Shown: positions 1-11,949 of the stretch, in pieces | How the letters are laid out: every line of letters begins with the position of its first letter | How positions within the stretch are numbered: the stretch's first letter is position 1 | Source: Torreya grandis | Taxonomy: Eukaryota > Streptophyta > Pinopsida > Cupressales > Taxaceae | Reading direction: 5' to 3' | NCBI GenBank assembly: GCA_037957365.1 | Contig: JARHVA010003184.1 | Location: 1,375,001-1,439,000 of the forward strand | Length of the DNA stretch: 64,000 nucleotides | Program-made: the position numbers and the translations under genes | The notes under the pieces: generated by a model | The model's database searches: none | What the model saw: only the letters and a program-made list of their open reading frames with translations | What the model was told of the DNA's origin: nothing

Positions 1-80
1 TAACTCATAATCAATCATTACTTATATCAAATGTGACACATGTAATCTTATTGTGACCTGGGTATTGGAATATTTTATTG

Positions 81-238
81 GGAAGGCCTAGTCTTATCCA
101 TGGTCTTACACTAAAACTCATAAATGGAATACTAATAAGGTGGAAACAACTATGAAAAATGTTTTTAAGATGATTTTTATAATGTGGTAATTTGTGAGGA
201 AAGCCTGGTCATATCCATGGTCTTACAATACAACTCAA
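81..238. repeat. pair of imperfect direct repeats
   Basis: A roughly 40-bp segment beginning GGAAGGCCTAGTC recurs 117 bp downstream as GGAAAGCCTGGTC. Both copies continue with TCCATGGTCTTACA and a run ending ACTCA. Most differences are single substitutions. No gene overlaps the pair, and I do not know its origin. Confidence 0.6.
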
Positions 239-240
239 AA

Positions 241-1387
241 GTGAGACTCCTAAGGGGAGTGATCAGTTAACAAAACAATATTTCTCAAAGGGAAATGTTA
301 GGAATGTTGTAAATTAAATATGAAACATAAAAATCATAACATATGCATCTAGGATAATACCTTAGGAAACATGAGGCACATTAAGTACAAAGACAAGACA
401 CTAAGTGGCTAGAGACCATCAAAATACAAAGGATACCTATTCATAATAAGCACAAATCTATATAGGAAAATAAGTGAGATACTAATATTGACTCATTTTG
501 GTTGTATAAAAAAGAAAATTAAAATGGGAATACCTTTCCACAACATTTTCCCCATTCCTCAAGATCTCTTATAGAGCTATCGGTCTACTGTGATGTTTGG
601 GTACTTGTGCGACAAAGTTGGTAACACTAAAAGATTATTTTTTTATCCTTTTTCAATCTACTGGCCTAATTCACCCCAATGGACCTCAATTCTATCATGA
701 TTACAAATATGGATTTTTAGCTTTGATTATAAAAAGGAGATGTGATATGAATGATGTCTTTTATTATGATTTGACTTTTGAAATTTGTATATTGCCATTT
801 GTATCATTGCCTTTTATTTCAATGATTTGTCTTTTAAAATTTTATGGATTTTAATATTCCTTATCCATATAGATTTGGACTAACCAAAATGAGGGATAAA
901 ATTGATACACATGAATGAGGTTTAGACTTTGGCTAAAAGAATCTAAGTATTCAAACATATGATTGAATAAAAACTTAGGATTACCTATGAACTAGTATGT
1001 TATCTCAAGCTTCAACAATGTTATGTTTAGTTTGTGAAAGGAAATAAGGGAATAAAGGAGATATAAATTGGATTGGTAATATGGAATGATAATGAGATGA
1101 ATTTTATGCTAACTAATCATATGGTAAATAAACATTACTAAGGAGAACAAGGTTTTTATAACTAAGGGACAATAATAATTATCTGTGTTGTGGAGATAAG
1201 GTAGCAAAAAATAATGAGATAAGATAAATACATCCATAAAAAGAAATTAACTTATAAATATAATCATGTAAAAGAATCCATAATATAAAATGAAAGAAAT
1301 TAAACCATATATAACACATAATGCGAAATATAAAGATTTATGTAAGATAGATAAGTGAATCAAAAATTGACACAAAGTTAAATTATA

Positions 1388-1461
<74 letters not shown>

Positions 1462-1640
1462 TGGATCACAAGTCCAATCAAAAATCATAATGAATATGAA
1501 AATGAAGGAACACCATGCCATCTTCATAAATATTGATAAATCTATCCACAAATATTATCCATAACATCTGAGATATGTCTATGAGGATGGATCATAACTA
1601 TAGTGAGAGTCTCATTGATATTTAAGGAGAGCTATGAAAA
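241..1640. other. non-coding stretch apart from a microsatellite
   Basis: I see no coding sequence here. The longest open stretch (597-854, plus) has no recognisable motif and ordinary AT-rich composition. By position this should be the inner part of the old Tat-like element described further right, but no pol motif could be read. Confidence 0.4.
1392..1459. repeat. (AT)n microsatellite
   Basis: An almost perfect AT dinucleotide run of about 68 bp. Confidence 0.97.
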
Positions 1641-2739
1641 TACCTCTCATCGAATCTCATCTATATAAAATGTAGGTATATCTGAATGATCATTATCATA
1701 AAGGTTATCATGCATATAATACCTAGGAAGATAAATAGGAGTGGTATTAGTAAGACAAAAAAGAGCCATCAGTGGAGAAGGGACCATAGGTGTAGGAGGA
1801 TCCATAGGTGGGGAAGGAACCATAAGTGGAAAAGGGTCCATAGGTGGAGGAACCATGGGTGGAGCAGGGACCACAGGTGGAAGAATAATAGGGAAATAAT
1901 GAGGAGCCTTATTATGTGGGTAACTTATGGAAGGAAGAAAATATGGTGCATGAATGGTTATAAGGTGATCTTAAAGATTCTACTGGAGGATGAAAAAATG
2001 ATTGGTCAAAATGGTATTGCACTGGGGCCAAAGAAAATAAACCTCTCCATATTTTATAATATGCTTAGGTAATAACATGGGAGGAGGTATAACCTTATCT
2101 ATAGGCTAAGGAGGGGCATGATGTAATGTGTCTATATATTGTCAAATATCTTAGAAATGGGTGGAATAATGATTATTTATGTCATAGAAGTAATAGATAC
2201 ATTTATAAGTAGACTTTTTAATTTATTAACAAAAGAAATAGAAGCATAGTCCAGGGAAGTCTGGTATAATTGGTAGTATCTAGTCTAACGATTGATAACT
2301 CTATGAATATCATAATAAGGTTTATTAGACCTTTAAGAAGGAATAGGATCAAGTTATGACAAAATAAGAAGGCCATTTACAAGGGGATATAGAGCTATAG
2401 AGAGACTAGGCTAGGATAATTTGAAGGAAAAGCAAAATTAGATACAAGATGAGGCTCAACTAAAGGTAGGGTGGGACTACGATCTAAAATAAGCTCAACA
2501 AAGGGGAAGTAAGAAACATAGAGGGATTAAAGATGGTAATAATCATCTCTGGAAAGGAGGCTATAGGGATCCTAATATCTAGAAAAATGATAGGGACTAG
2601 TCATAACATGATCTATGAGTATGTTCCTAAGAGGATTTACTAAATTTGCATGTGTGCTATGCAAGCACTCCATCTCTACCCTTTTAAAAAGAGGAAAAAT
2701 GATAGAATTAGGAACTATGTAATATATAATATAATAAGA
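1640..2739 (-). pseudogene. proline-rich linker of the old Tat-like element
   Basis: On minus, about 1874-1770 reads as a run of short Pro/Met repeats of the type MVPSPPMDPPTPM, from tandem 12-15 bp units. It lies downstream, in minus-strand order, of the protease described at 3270-3945. A long low-complexity linker after the protease is plausible for a Tat/Ogre-type polyprotein. Upstream of the repeats (2130-1880) the frame is open but has no recognisable motif. There are several in-frame stops. A host proline-rich protein is less likely because no start, signal peptide or other gene structure is visible. Confidence 0.4.
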
Positions 2740-3183
2740 TTAATGGAAAGACTCAAATAAATAAGAATGATAACAATAGATATTTACATCTCTAGCTTGG
2801 ACAAGACTTCCTAGAAATGGAATATCTAAAGTATAACCATCATCATAATTTAGTGTATGAAGGTTGATGGTACAAGGAGGTATGACCTTATCATCATAAG
2901 TATCATGATTAATAGAATGCTGAGTTTTGGTTAATACCATAAGTATATCATTGATAGGTGGCTAATACGAATACAACTTTAAGGATAGTGAAAATTGGCC
3001 AATGAGATGAGGAGAGAGATCTAAATTTTTGATCTTGAGGTTGATCTCATATAGATCATCATAATTATAGTAAAATAGGTTATGTGGTATGTTCCTAATG
3101 ATTTTGGGGTGACCATGATAACCTAAAGTATCATTGAGGGGAAAATTAAAATGTTGATATTCTCTAAATGGAACACTCAACAA
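2740..3183 (-). pseudogene. unrecognised frame downstream of the old protease
   Basis: One minus-strand frame of about 148 codons, broken by a single TAG near 2941-2961. It is rich in Tyr, Asn, His and Leu, and I do not recognise it. It follows the protease segment with the same orientation and similar base use, so I infer it is the inter-domain part of the same polyprotein. The end includes the readable stretch LGSLVQARDVNIYCYH, which could be used as a search query. Confidence 0.4.
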
Positions 3184-3269
3184 GAGTTCAAGGGTTGGAA
3201 TTTTGAATACACCACATTCTTGGAATTATTCAAAATTATAAGGTTACGTGTTTTATTTAATCCTATATA

Positions 3270-3945
3270 TTTAATAATTATGGGGAAAGTTGACACAAAG
3301 GAAAGAAAAAGAGGCAAAATCCCTCATGCGATGGGTCTAAGGCCTGCCAAACAAGATATTGTAAGAAAGAGGAAAGTTAAATATAATAACCTTCACTTTA
3401 ATAGTGATAGGAGGGATGGTAAAAATAATTCACATGTAACTTAAAGGAGTAATTTTCCTTTTATCATAACCTTTGAATGTAATTCATGTTTACTTAATAT
3501 TACACTTAGAATATCAAAGAGTTTTAATGAAGTTGAGGGAAGAAATCAAAGTACCTAAACCCTCATCAATCAAATAATTCTTGAATTTGATATAAATGAT
3601 TTTAACTGTTATAAAGAGTGGAGGATTATCTGTATAAATAAAAATCTCATCTAATATCATGGAATCAATATGCAATTTGAGGGAAAGATAAGTGTCCATT
3701 TTTGTGTATAGACATATCTTCACATTTTGTAAAATACTATCTTTTAAACTAGATAAAGTAGCTTCATATCCTTCTAGGGGAGGACAAGGGATGTTCATTT
3801 CAAATAAGAGTTGCATCAGGTAGTTGTGATGATGTAGATAAGTTTTCATGAGTTCAAAAAAGGGTATTTGAGATGGGAGATTATTCAGTTCTATGATAGG
3901 GTCCCATTCATCATAACCAATGAGGGGACTTCTAGATAGAGTCAC
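3270..3945 (-). pseudogene. retrotransposon aspartic protease remnant, old Tat-like element
   Basis: In minus order, a frame at 3945-3514 ends with the sequence YLIDEGLGTLISSLNFIK, which fits the active-site loop of retroelement proteases. A later frame at about 3370-3329 reads YNILFGRP, a stop, then TH. It fits the (Y/F)N.LLGRPW.H motif that closes the protease of Tat/Ogre elements. The two parts are in different frames, so there is at least one frameshift between about 3370 and 3514. The DSG/DTG triad is changed to DEG, so the enzyme would be dead. It lies just downstream of the gag zinc knuckle, as expected for a Ty3 gag-pol. Confidence 0.65.
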
Positions 3946-3989
3946 ATAATGTTGGAGGAGTTCTTAGGAAGGAGGAGTATAAGTGCATT

Positions 3990-4935
3990 CAAACTTATGT
4001 TGATAAGATGTGGTTGGTTTAGTCGGAGGATAAGTTAGTTGATTATCTTGAGATGATGGGATAGTTGATTTGGGTTTGCCTAATGATATATTTGAATAAA
4101 TGTTATTAGGGTTTAGAGTAATTTTGTTGATAGTTATAGATGTTGGTGTAGTTATATAAATAGTCTAAGAGGTGTTATAAAATTGAGGTATTAGAATAGG
4201 TTCATGGAAATAGATAAGGTCCTCTTGCCACAACTTTGTTATATGAGATGGGGAAGCATATTGGATAACATAGAATCTTTGGGATATTTGGTGTATGTGG
4301 GTTGGATTAGAATTAATGAAAGCAACTAATCTTCACATATTAGTCATATTTATCACCTTCTCTTTGGGAGTTTGGTTTATAAGACTTTCAATGTTTTTGG
4401 TGGAAGGAGTAGGCTTGTCATTATTATCTTGATGATTAGGAAGAGGGTATTTATAGATAGTAAGATGAGTAATAGCCTAGCTCAAGGCTTGGTTTGTTTT
4501 TATGTTTTGTGATCTTTAAATGATATGTCAATAGGCTTGTTGTCACTTATGAATGAGTGAATCATGATCAAATATTGGACCAAAGAGGAAAGATATATCT
4601 AAATTACATAAGTAGCTACAAGTCTCATGAGAGTGGCCCCAACTTGCATGAAACCAACAAAATTTATTTGGATCATACCATGATTTCATAAAATGAGTGT
4701 GTTAAAACTCTCATGGAAGAGGCCTCGGTAGATGTTTTTGGATCTTGGCTAGGGATAATGGCCTATGAACATTGATGTTATTTATTTGGTAAAATTGAGG
4801 ATTAGGGGTGTTATTTAGAGGGGGATATTTATCCACATCATGGTTAGGAACAATGGCTTGAATATTGTCAATGATATCATAAGAATCAATGACACCATTA
4901 TGGGTAGCATGATAATTTTTATTCTTAATGATCAT
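3990..4935 (-). pseudogene. gag C-terminal part with zinc knuckle, old Tat-like element
   Basis: The minus frame 4935-4711 continues past a stop into about 4590, where it reads WYDPNKFCWFHASWGHSHETC. This matches the C..H....H...C arrangement of Tat/Athila-type Gag knuckles (typical form YC.FH...GH.T..C). The remainder to about 3990 is polar, Pro/Thr/Asn-rich and interrupted by stops. The N-terminal and core parts of this gag appear at 19510-20990, on the other side of the younger element at 4957-19504. The two pieces therefore look like one gene split by a nested insertion. Confidence 0.65.
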
Positions 4936-4956
4936 TCAAGTTCCCATGGTAGGTTG

Positions 4957-6329
4957 TGTTTCATGTATATTTTCACTTTAAGTTCCAAGAAAGAGAGAAA
5001 ACAAACTTAATATAGATATGGTTGAAAAACTTGTTTGTTTGTGCACATGTTAAATCAAAAGATTGTGAATATCTCCTTTTTGGCTTGGAAGGAAGACCTA
5101 TAGATATGAAAGCACTAAAGTAAAATTTTATTAGATAGATAGTTGGGTGAATTTCCTAGTGATAGCTAGATCTTGAAAGTGAGAGATTCCTTAGGGTTTG
5201 TCGATCCACATGTTTTAAACAATTATGTTCACAAAATAAAAAAGAAGGTACTTACATTAGTAATCAAAAGGTACTAAAATTGAACATAAGAATGCTTACT
5301 TGGAAAATAGACTAGAAATGATCAAATTAGTGATAAAATAATTAATGCTAGTACTAATGGGTTGGGGTATGCTTCAAAAAATATAAAAGAGGTCTGTGAG
5401 TGATCAGAAACATAAAAAATCAAGCTTGGTTAAGGGTAAGTAGGCGAAAGTAGCTTGCTCATTTTTAGTACCATAGTACCATCAATAGTTAAGATGATCA
5501 TCAATGATTAAGGTGACCATCTATGATCAAAATTAAAATTGATGGTTATGTATACCATCAACAATTGATTAAATCATCGATGGTTATTATGTGAGTTTTA
5601 GGTTGTTAAATTATTAAATAATAGGATGCAAAAGATGGATTCTAGGAGATGGGTAAGGGCTAGACTGATTTCAAAATGGAAATAAAGTATGTGAATATTT
5701 AAAAATAAGTAACTGTCTTACCAAAAGTTGATTGGGTAAGTGGTTGAATTAGTTAGTCTATCAATGGAATTTGGCTTGATTTCAGTAGAGTAATGGTACT
5801 CAAGAACTTAGTTGAGAGGCGATGACAAGTTAGATCTTAGTGAGATTTTTGATGATGATTAATAACACTGATGATGTTGATTGACCTAAAAAATAAAACT
5901 CATAAATCCCTAAGATATTGATAATTATTATAGATATATTTGACCTCCCAAGTCTCTCTCTCTTATAGGCACAAGCAAGAGGTGGAAGTGAAGGTGTAAC
6001 TAGACCATCTAAATATAAATTGTACATGTAAAGGCTCATAAAAAGATTTAGACAATATATATTTAGAAAAGTAATGTGGGTGATTTGTATGTACTTTGTT
6101 AAGGAGGCACACCCTGACTGTTGATGATTAGGTTCTAAAGGAAAGAGGTCATGAAGAACAGGTTGAGTTAGTTTGTGAAACTAGCTACAAATAGGTGTGG
6201 TTAAGCCAAATTAGTGTAGGTTGGTCCCAAGAGGGTCCTAGCTAGGTCTAGGGGGATTTTTAACATTCAAAAGCATAGGTGTGTATATTTTTAGTGTCTA
6301 TATTTTCTCTTTTTATTGTGTGGCTTGCA
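4957..6329 (-). repeat. 3' LTR of the Tat-lineage element
   Basis: It aligns through its length with 18080-19504. Shared landmarks are the start TGTTTCATGTA, then AGAAAGAGAGAAAA, GATAGATAGTTGGGTG, the GACCATC repeat array (about 5466-5590), and GGTGGAAGTGAAG near the end. Divergence is substantial (many transitions and short indels), which implies an old insertion. The right edge is placed where similarity to the other copy fades. A further GATCATC/ACCATC cluster at 7030-7130 may mean that the LTR or its flanking repeat extends further. Confidence 0.75.
5466..5590. repeat. degenerate 19-bp GACCATC array in the 3' LTR
   Basis: Counterpart of the clearer array at 18602-18696. The units here are more mutated but still carry ACCATC.NNGGT-type partial palindromes. 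One unit keeps ATCGATGGT. Confidence 0.7.
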
Positions 6330-7202
6330 TGAATGAGCTATAAAATAAAAAAGAAGTATAGGTCAAAGGTCTAGTTGCCTCAAGAGTAGGAGGAGGTGTT
6401 TCCCCTCAAACCAAGAGTTAATGAGGTGAATCTAAAATTAGTTTAGGGTTAGATAAATGGTAGTTGGTAATGGAAATGGGTAAATGATAGGTTGGGTACT
6501 CAAGATGCAAACTTGTGCACCAAGTTTGACAAAAATATGTGATAGCCAAGATTACACATAGAATATATTTCTAATGTTGGTAAAAATAAGTGTTGTTACC
6601 AAGAAGGATAAGTAAAAAGTGAACCGCATCACTGTCTATATGCATGGTGGCTGGGAACACTTGTAAATTCAAGTCTCCTATGTAATTTCTATATTTCTTA
6701 TGGGTATCCAAGGTAGGAAGTGCTCTCAAGGAAAACATAAATAAGTCAAATTTCATAGGTATCTGAGGTAGGAAGTGATCCTGGTGATACACAAGAAGGT
6801 CATTATGCATAAGGTGCTACAAAATTCAAAAAGGGTCAACATGGTAATGTTGTCACTATAGTCAAAGGACCAGGTAAAAAGTATCACAAATTACATGATA
6901 TATGGGCCAAAATAGACCAACAATAAGGTAATGAAGTGGTTGGGTTGGTTGGAGAAGGAAATCCCCAAAAGTGGACAAAATCTAGTTTAGTTTTGCTTTA
7001 AAAATGGTAGTTTAATTTGAGAAGTGTCAATTTGGGGTTTCCTGACTGTCGATAGTTAAGGCCCTGAAGAGGTGATCATCAATGATCACCCTAACCATCA
7101 GTGATTAGGAGAAACCCTAAAAATCAACTATGTAAAATTTTTTAAAAAAATTACTTTTACTCATTGTAATTATTGTGCTTGGTTGACTTGGCTCTAGTGA
7201 TT
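6330..7202. other. non-coding interior next to the 3' LTR
   Basis: No open frame of note. It contains a pyrimidine-rich patch (TTTCCCCTC, about 6398) that could be the complement of a polypurine tract. It also holds a second cluster of ATCATCAATGATCA-type palindromic units at about 7030-7130, like those in the LTR arrays. Confidence 0.4.
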
Positions 7203-8235
7203 ATGGCATGCATGGAGAGACTTATTACTGAGTTGGTGGCTACTCATTGGTTGGAAGATTCTATGTGTGATTTTTATGGTTCCAAGATATAGGGAGCACA
7301 TAGATGTGACTAAGAATCTATTCATAGGATTTGACCATGGTAGAGTTTGAGGAATGAGGTAGGTGGTGTATTCATTTGATAATTTTTGGTTGAAATTTCT
7401 TGTTTATACTTTTCAAGTAGGTAGGTTAGTATAGCTAGTAGAAGTGTTTTAGGCTTTTGGATTTAAATAGTGGGAGGTTTCCCTATTTGTTACTAGGGAT
7501 TTTGGTGGAGTTACTTCTTGGTAAGATGATATTTGGTTGGGTCCCTCTTTTTCTCATGCATATTTACAAGGAGCTATGGGGGTTTAGGCACCATAGGAGA
7601 TATAGTATCAGTGCCAACTTGGTTTTACTTTATTTGGCCTATGAGCATATTTGGGTGCTAAGACCAGTAAGATTATCATGGGTAATTTATACTTAGATTT
7701 CCCTATTAGCTTCATGTTATGGAGGTATAATATGGTTACATTAGGTATTGGAGGTGGTGCCCATGATGTTGAATGGTTCAAGGGTATACTAGGTGCACTA
7801 GTGGTTAGAGACATCACCTAGAGGCTATATATTAAATTTATAATATGGCCAAGGTATAGGAGGTAGACCCTCACCATTCAGAGCTACAAATAGATTTTTA
7901 GTAAGAAAGAGGGGGAGGTGGAGCTACTCTTATTTGATAGGGTGTGTCGGTAGTTTGGTTTGATATAGGGTATCTTGGGCCCATTTCCTACATATGATAT
8001 ATGGAGGGAGGGTGGGTGGAATTGAAAAATTTTGTGAGACTATCATGCCTCTTTTTTAGCTTCCAAGAGGATAGTATAAGCAAGTCTATGTTCATACATA
8101 AAGTGTATATTGATCGATGTGGGAAGTCTACTTAGGAGAGCTGATTATGACTTTCTAAGATTATTATATTTAGGAGAGTTGATTGTGGCACTTATTATTG
8201 ATTTTGATTTTCTTATGGGTTGTTTGAAATTTTGA
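7203..8235 (+). pseudogene. antisense ORF resembling plant mobile domain (PMD) proteins
   Basis: A plus-strand frame runs from about 7277 to the TGA at 8233-8235 without a frameshift. An upstream start (ATG at 7203) is joined by one frameshift near 7265. By hand count the long frame has 18 in-frame stops: 12 TAG, 2 TAA and 4 TGA. Most sit where Gln or Arg would fit. The composition is that of a folded protein (Trp, Phe and Gly spread through it). The segment LLLFDRVCRQFG, followed by a glycine/proline-rich turn, resembles the C-terminal part of PMD (aminotransferase-like) proteins, which are known from plant transposons. It lies between integrase and the 3' LTR and opposite in strand to pol, where Tat-lineage elements are known to carry antisense ORFs. 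The PMD assignment rests on a short motif only. Confidence 0.5.
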
Positions 8236-8849
8236 TTTTTCTTGGAGTTGGGAAAGTTGATTGATGTGATAAGCTTCTAGGAAATTACTAGATTTTGGAA
8301 AGCGCTTTACTTATCCATCCTTCAAGGGAGTGGTCTAAGTTTATCTGCCTAGTTTAAATGTTTGTGATAGTTTTCCTTCAAAGGAGTAGTTCACCTTATG
8401 TTTTATAATTTTAGATGAGTTTTCAACAACTATACTTCAAGTGAGAATTCTAAAAAAGCTAAGAATGACCCATGATTTGGTTGTGACTTTTATATTGCTT
8501 TTGATTTTGTTTGATTTTACTTGACATAGAATTGCTTATACATACTCAAGTGGTTACCTTTATGGAAAAAAAGATAGAGGTACAAGAAGGTTCAGTAGAT
8601 GAAAATAGGTGTAGGTGACAACAACCATGTGAATCAACCTTGATATGGGAAGTGCCATGAGAATCATGCCATAGGTAGATTCATGGTAACCATAGTTCAA
8701 GATTCGGCTAAATGTGATGGATAATCATGTGATTTAACTATAGTTAGTTGCCCCTAAAAAGAGGGAAATGAATGTGGTTGTAGGGGATGAGCTTAAGTTA
8801 TACCAATGGTGATTGTGATCCTTATTTAATAATAGAAAGGATATATATG
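8236..8849. other. spacer between antisense ORF and integrase
   Basis: No coding sequence is recognised on either strand. It separates the 3' ends of two convergent coding regions (plus-strand antisense ORF and minus-strand pol). Confidence 0.4.
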
Positions 8850-9900
8850 TGAAGCATTGAGAGGCTTATGTTCTACTTTTCCTTCGAGAGAGGACAAATG
8901 ATAAGCTCCTAATCCATACTTATGAGTTACAATGTAGGGTCCAAGCTAATTGAAAGCAAATTTACCCCTTTTGATTTTCTCTATATTAGTTACATGTTGA
9001 TTTTAGTTGAAGATGAGATCTCTAATATTGAAATCTTACACTTTTAGGTGTTTTTTATAAGCACACTTGATTCATTCTTGATAGACAAAGAGATGGGAAA
9101 GAGTGGCCACATGATGCTCATCAAGTAGCTCAAGTTGGGTTAAATATTATTAATGGTAATCATCTTCTAAAATAAGTTAATGTAAATATATGTGAAGAGA
9201 GGGTATTTGGACCTCGAGAGGCAACACAACTTCAACTCCAAACATGAGGGGAAAAGGTGTAGCACCTATAGGGTTTTGGATGCTAGTATGATATGGCCAT
9301 AAGGTGAAAAGGATGTGTAGGTGCTAATCCTAACCTAAGGCATTGACCATTTTTGTAATCATGTTGTTAAGGATTTTATTAGAGGCTTTTAATTATCTAT
9401 TTTCTTATGGATGATAGGGTGATGAAAAAAAAAATTATACCAAATACATCACAAAGGCCTTGAACTTGTTTATTTTTTAAGGATTTGTCATTATTAGTGA
9501 TGATCTTATGTAAAATACCAAAGTGATAGATGATGTGATGGGTGATAAATTTGATAATCTTTTCACCTTTTGTTAAGACAAGAGGAATAACCTCCACCCA
9601 TTTGGTGAAATATTTGGTCACATTGATGATAGAGTGATGTCACTGTGAATATTGGGGGTTAATTTCACCAATAAGGTCTAGAACCCATTATAAAAAAGGC
9701 TATAAGTTAGTGGAAACATGAAGGCTATGGTTGGGTACATGATGAAAATTAACATATTGTTCACACTTGACACACTTTTTCACATAATCACAACATTCTT
9801 GGTTAAGGGTAGGCTAGTAATAGCCTAGGTAGAGGATGTGCTTAGCCACAGTGAGTCCAATAAAATGAACCCCACGTATACCATCATGCATTTCTTTGAT
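8850..9900 (-). pseudogene. integrase remnant of the Tat-lineage element
   Basis: In minus order, the zinc-binding part ends with CDYVKKCVKCEQY (about 9800-9750). The catalytic core follows: WVLDLIGEINP with the first Asp, then VTKYFTKWVEVIPL and FGILHKII at 9621-9397. At the second catalytic position the frame reads IITNNDKS where IITDNG is usual, so that Asp is Asn and the enzyme is dead. The C-terminal third is spread over more than one frame with many stops. Integrase would insert the cDNA copy into nuclear DNA. Its place after the RNases H is normal for Ty3. Confidence 0.85.
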
Positions 9901-10422
9901 ATTGTGAGAGGATTTTAGACCATAAAGGAAATGGAATAGGATGCCATCAAAACCACATTTATAGATGATGCCTCCCATAATGGTATAATAGGAGGTGCTC
10001 TGAATAAATACTCAATGGATATTCCTAGAGAGGCTAGATAGAAATATGCCAAGTTTCAATTAGTTGAAGATGCATTGATACCAAATGTCAGGCTATATCT
10101 CCTCCAAATGAAATATGGTTAGAGTGTCTAACATGATATATGAAGGTTCAGTGAGGTGATGGATAATGATTAATAGCTTAGAGTCTGATGGTGTTGATGG
10201 GATTTGGGAAGCAAGAGAATCCATGGTGTTATTAAACTTGTTGGTAGATCATGGGGTGGTTTAAATATGGTAGTGTTTAAATGATGTCAAGAGTTCCACA
10301 GCTAACTATTTGTATAGTTTCAAAATCTTATTTTTACACTAATATATGCCATTGACTTGATTGACCACAAGTTGGGAGTCACCAAAGATGTTGATTGTTC
10401 TAACTCCCAAAGCTAATGTGGT

Positions 10423-10780
10423 TTAAATACTTATTACTAGGGATTCATATTCAACCACATTGTTGGTACATTCAAAGTCAAGTTTAAAAGATATAATAAG
10501 TGGTTCACTAATAAGGGGGATAAGGATGATACTAGATCCCCCACCATGTTGACATTTGGAACCATCGAAGAACATGGTTACATGAGTGGTGAAATTTTCT
10601 TGGGATAGGAATGTAATGGACTCATCTAGAAATTTAAGAAGAAATTGGTTTCTTGGTAAGGGTGCATCAGCCAATTGGTTAGCAATGAATTACCCCTTAA
10701 TGGAGTTATACTAGAGGAATTCAAGGTCAAACTCAGCTAAAATCATGAGCCACTTAACCATAAACTAGCTTTGGTATGGC
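10423..10780 (-). pseudogene. second RNase H (aRNH type) of the Tat-lineage element
   Basis: The minus frame 10674-10423 reads HVTMFFDGSKCQHGGGSS and then TNNVVEYESLVIS. This is the D...E pattern of an archaeal/plant-type RNase H (FDGS...G.G, N..EYEAL). The upstream frame to about 10780 reads EFDLEFL, a TAG, YNSIKG, a TAA, then FIANQLAD. It fits the tether that precedes this domain in Tat elements, with both stops at Gln positions. A second RNase H of this kind is a known mark of the Tat clade. Confidence 0.85.
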
Positions 10781-10789
10781 TTGAAGTGC

Positions 10790-11940
10790 ATGTACTTGAG
10801 CAGGTCGGTATTGGTTATAAAAAAAATTTGTGGTTAAGAAGGTAGTGGTGAAGTTTGGTGGCCATAAAGACTAAGTCCAAGCATAGTCTCTCAATATGAG
10901 TATACTGAGTTTTGTAGTCTACAAGGGTGTAACTTATGTAATAGATAGCTTGCTCTTTGTGTTGTTCATCCTAATAGGCAATCATTTTCCTTAGGGAATG
11001 GTTAGTGGTAAATATATAAAGGTAAAAAGGTTTATCATCCTTAGGAGGTGTGAGGACAGGTTGAGATAGAAGGTAATATTTGAGTGCATCAAAGGCATTT
11101 TGATAATCAACATTCCACTTGAAAGAGATGTCCTTTTTCAAGAGGTGATGGAAGGGTTGACATTGATCTAAGAGATGAGAAATAAAGTTGCAAATGGGTT
11201 AGAGCTTCCCCTAAAAACTACAAAGTTTATTAAGATTGGTCAGAGGTAACATATCGATGATGGATTTGATCTTGGCTAGATTAACCTTGATTCCCCAAAG
11301 GGAAATGATGAATCCAAGGAGTTTTCCTGACAAGACCCCAAAAATTCATTTCTTGGGATTGAGGCAAACATGGTAATAGATAAGTCTCTCAAAGATAATC
11401 TTGAGAATGGCTAAGTGGTCCTTGGGAAGTTTGTATTTTCTAAGGAGGTCATCCATGTATTCCTTGATGGTTGTGTGGATAAGATCATGGAAGATGTAGG
11501 TCATAGCACATTGGTAGGTTTTACCAACATTCTTAAGACCAAAGGGCATGACCCTATAATAGAAAGTAACCCATGGGGTGATAAAGGAAGTTTTGTGTTG
11601 ATCTTCAGAGGAAATCAAACCTTGATTATAACCCAATAATCCATCCATGAGAGACAACATCTCATGGCCTACTATAAGATCAATAAGTTGGTCAATACTA
11701 AGTAGAGGAAAGTCATCCTTTGGGTAGGGGAGGTTGAGGTCACAAAATTCCACATATATACATAGTCCCCTTGTGTCTTTAGTGATAGGCATGATGTTTA
11801 ATACCCATTGAGGATAATCAATGGGTTTAATGAAGTTGATAAAGAGGAGGCATTGAAACTCTTCTTTGACAAGAAGGGCTATGTGAGGATGTATTTTTTG
11901 AAGTTTTTATCTGATAGGCTTGGCATCATGATTGGTTAAA
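10790..11940 (-). pseudogene. reverse transcriptase and first RNase H, Tat-lineage element
   Basis: The frame 11792-11346 carries the RT finger and palm motifs in order: DLNLPYPKDDFPL, LSLMDGLLGYNQ, TSFITPWVTFYYRVMPFGLKN, then the catalytic box EYMDDLL, which is intact. The upstream part (to about 11940) reads KPIR, a TAA, KLQKIHPHIALLVKEEF and leads into IDYPQW. Downstream (to about 10800) the connection and first RNase H can be followed through FKWNVDYQNAFDALK and YTLVDYKTQYTHIERLCLDLVF, with TGA, TAG and TAA stops. A frameshift lies near 10825 in a homopolymer. The role was copying element RNA into DNA in cytoplasmic particles. Confidence 0.92.
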
Positions 11941-11949
11941 ATGTTATGG

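Noticed and set aside
1647..1874. Host proline-rich cell-wall-like protein
   Set aside because: No signal peptide or gene structure, and it lies in line with a decayed retrotransposon polyprotein.
7457..7696. Separate small membrane protein on plus
   Set aside because: It is an out-of-frame shadow of the longer antisense frame 7277-8235, which accounts for the region better.
11415..11639. Plus-strand ORF opposite the Tat RT
   Set aside because: It lies exactly opposite a well-matched RT domain and has no motif of its own.
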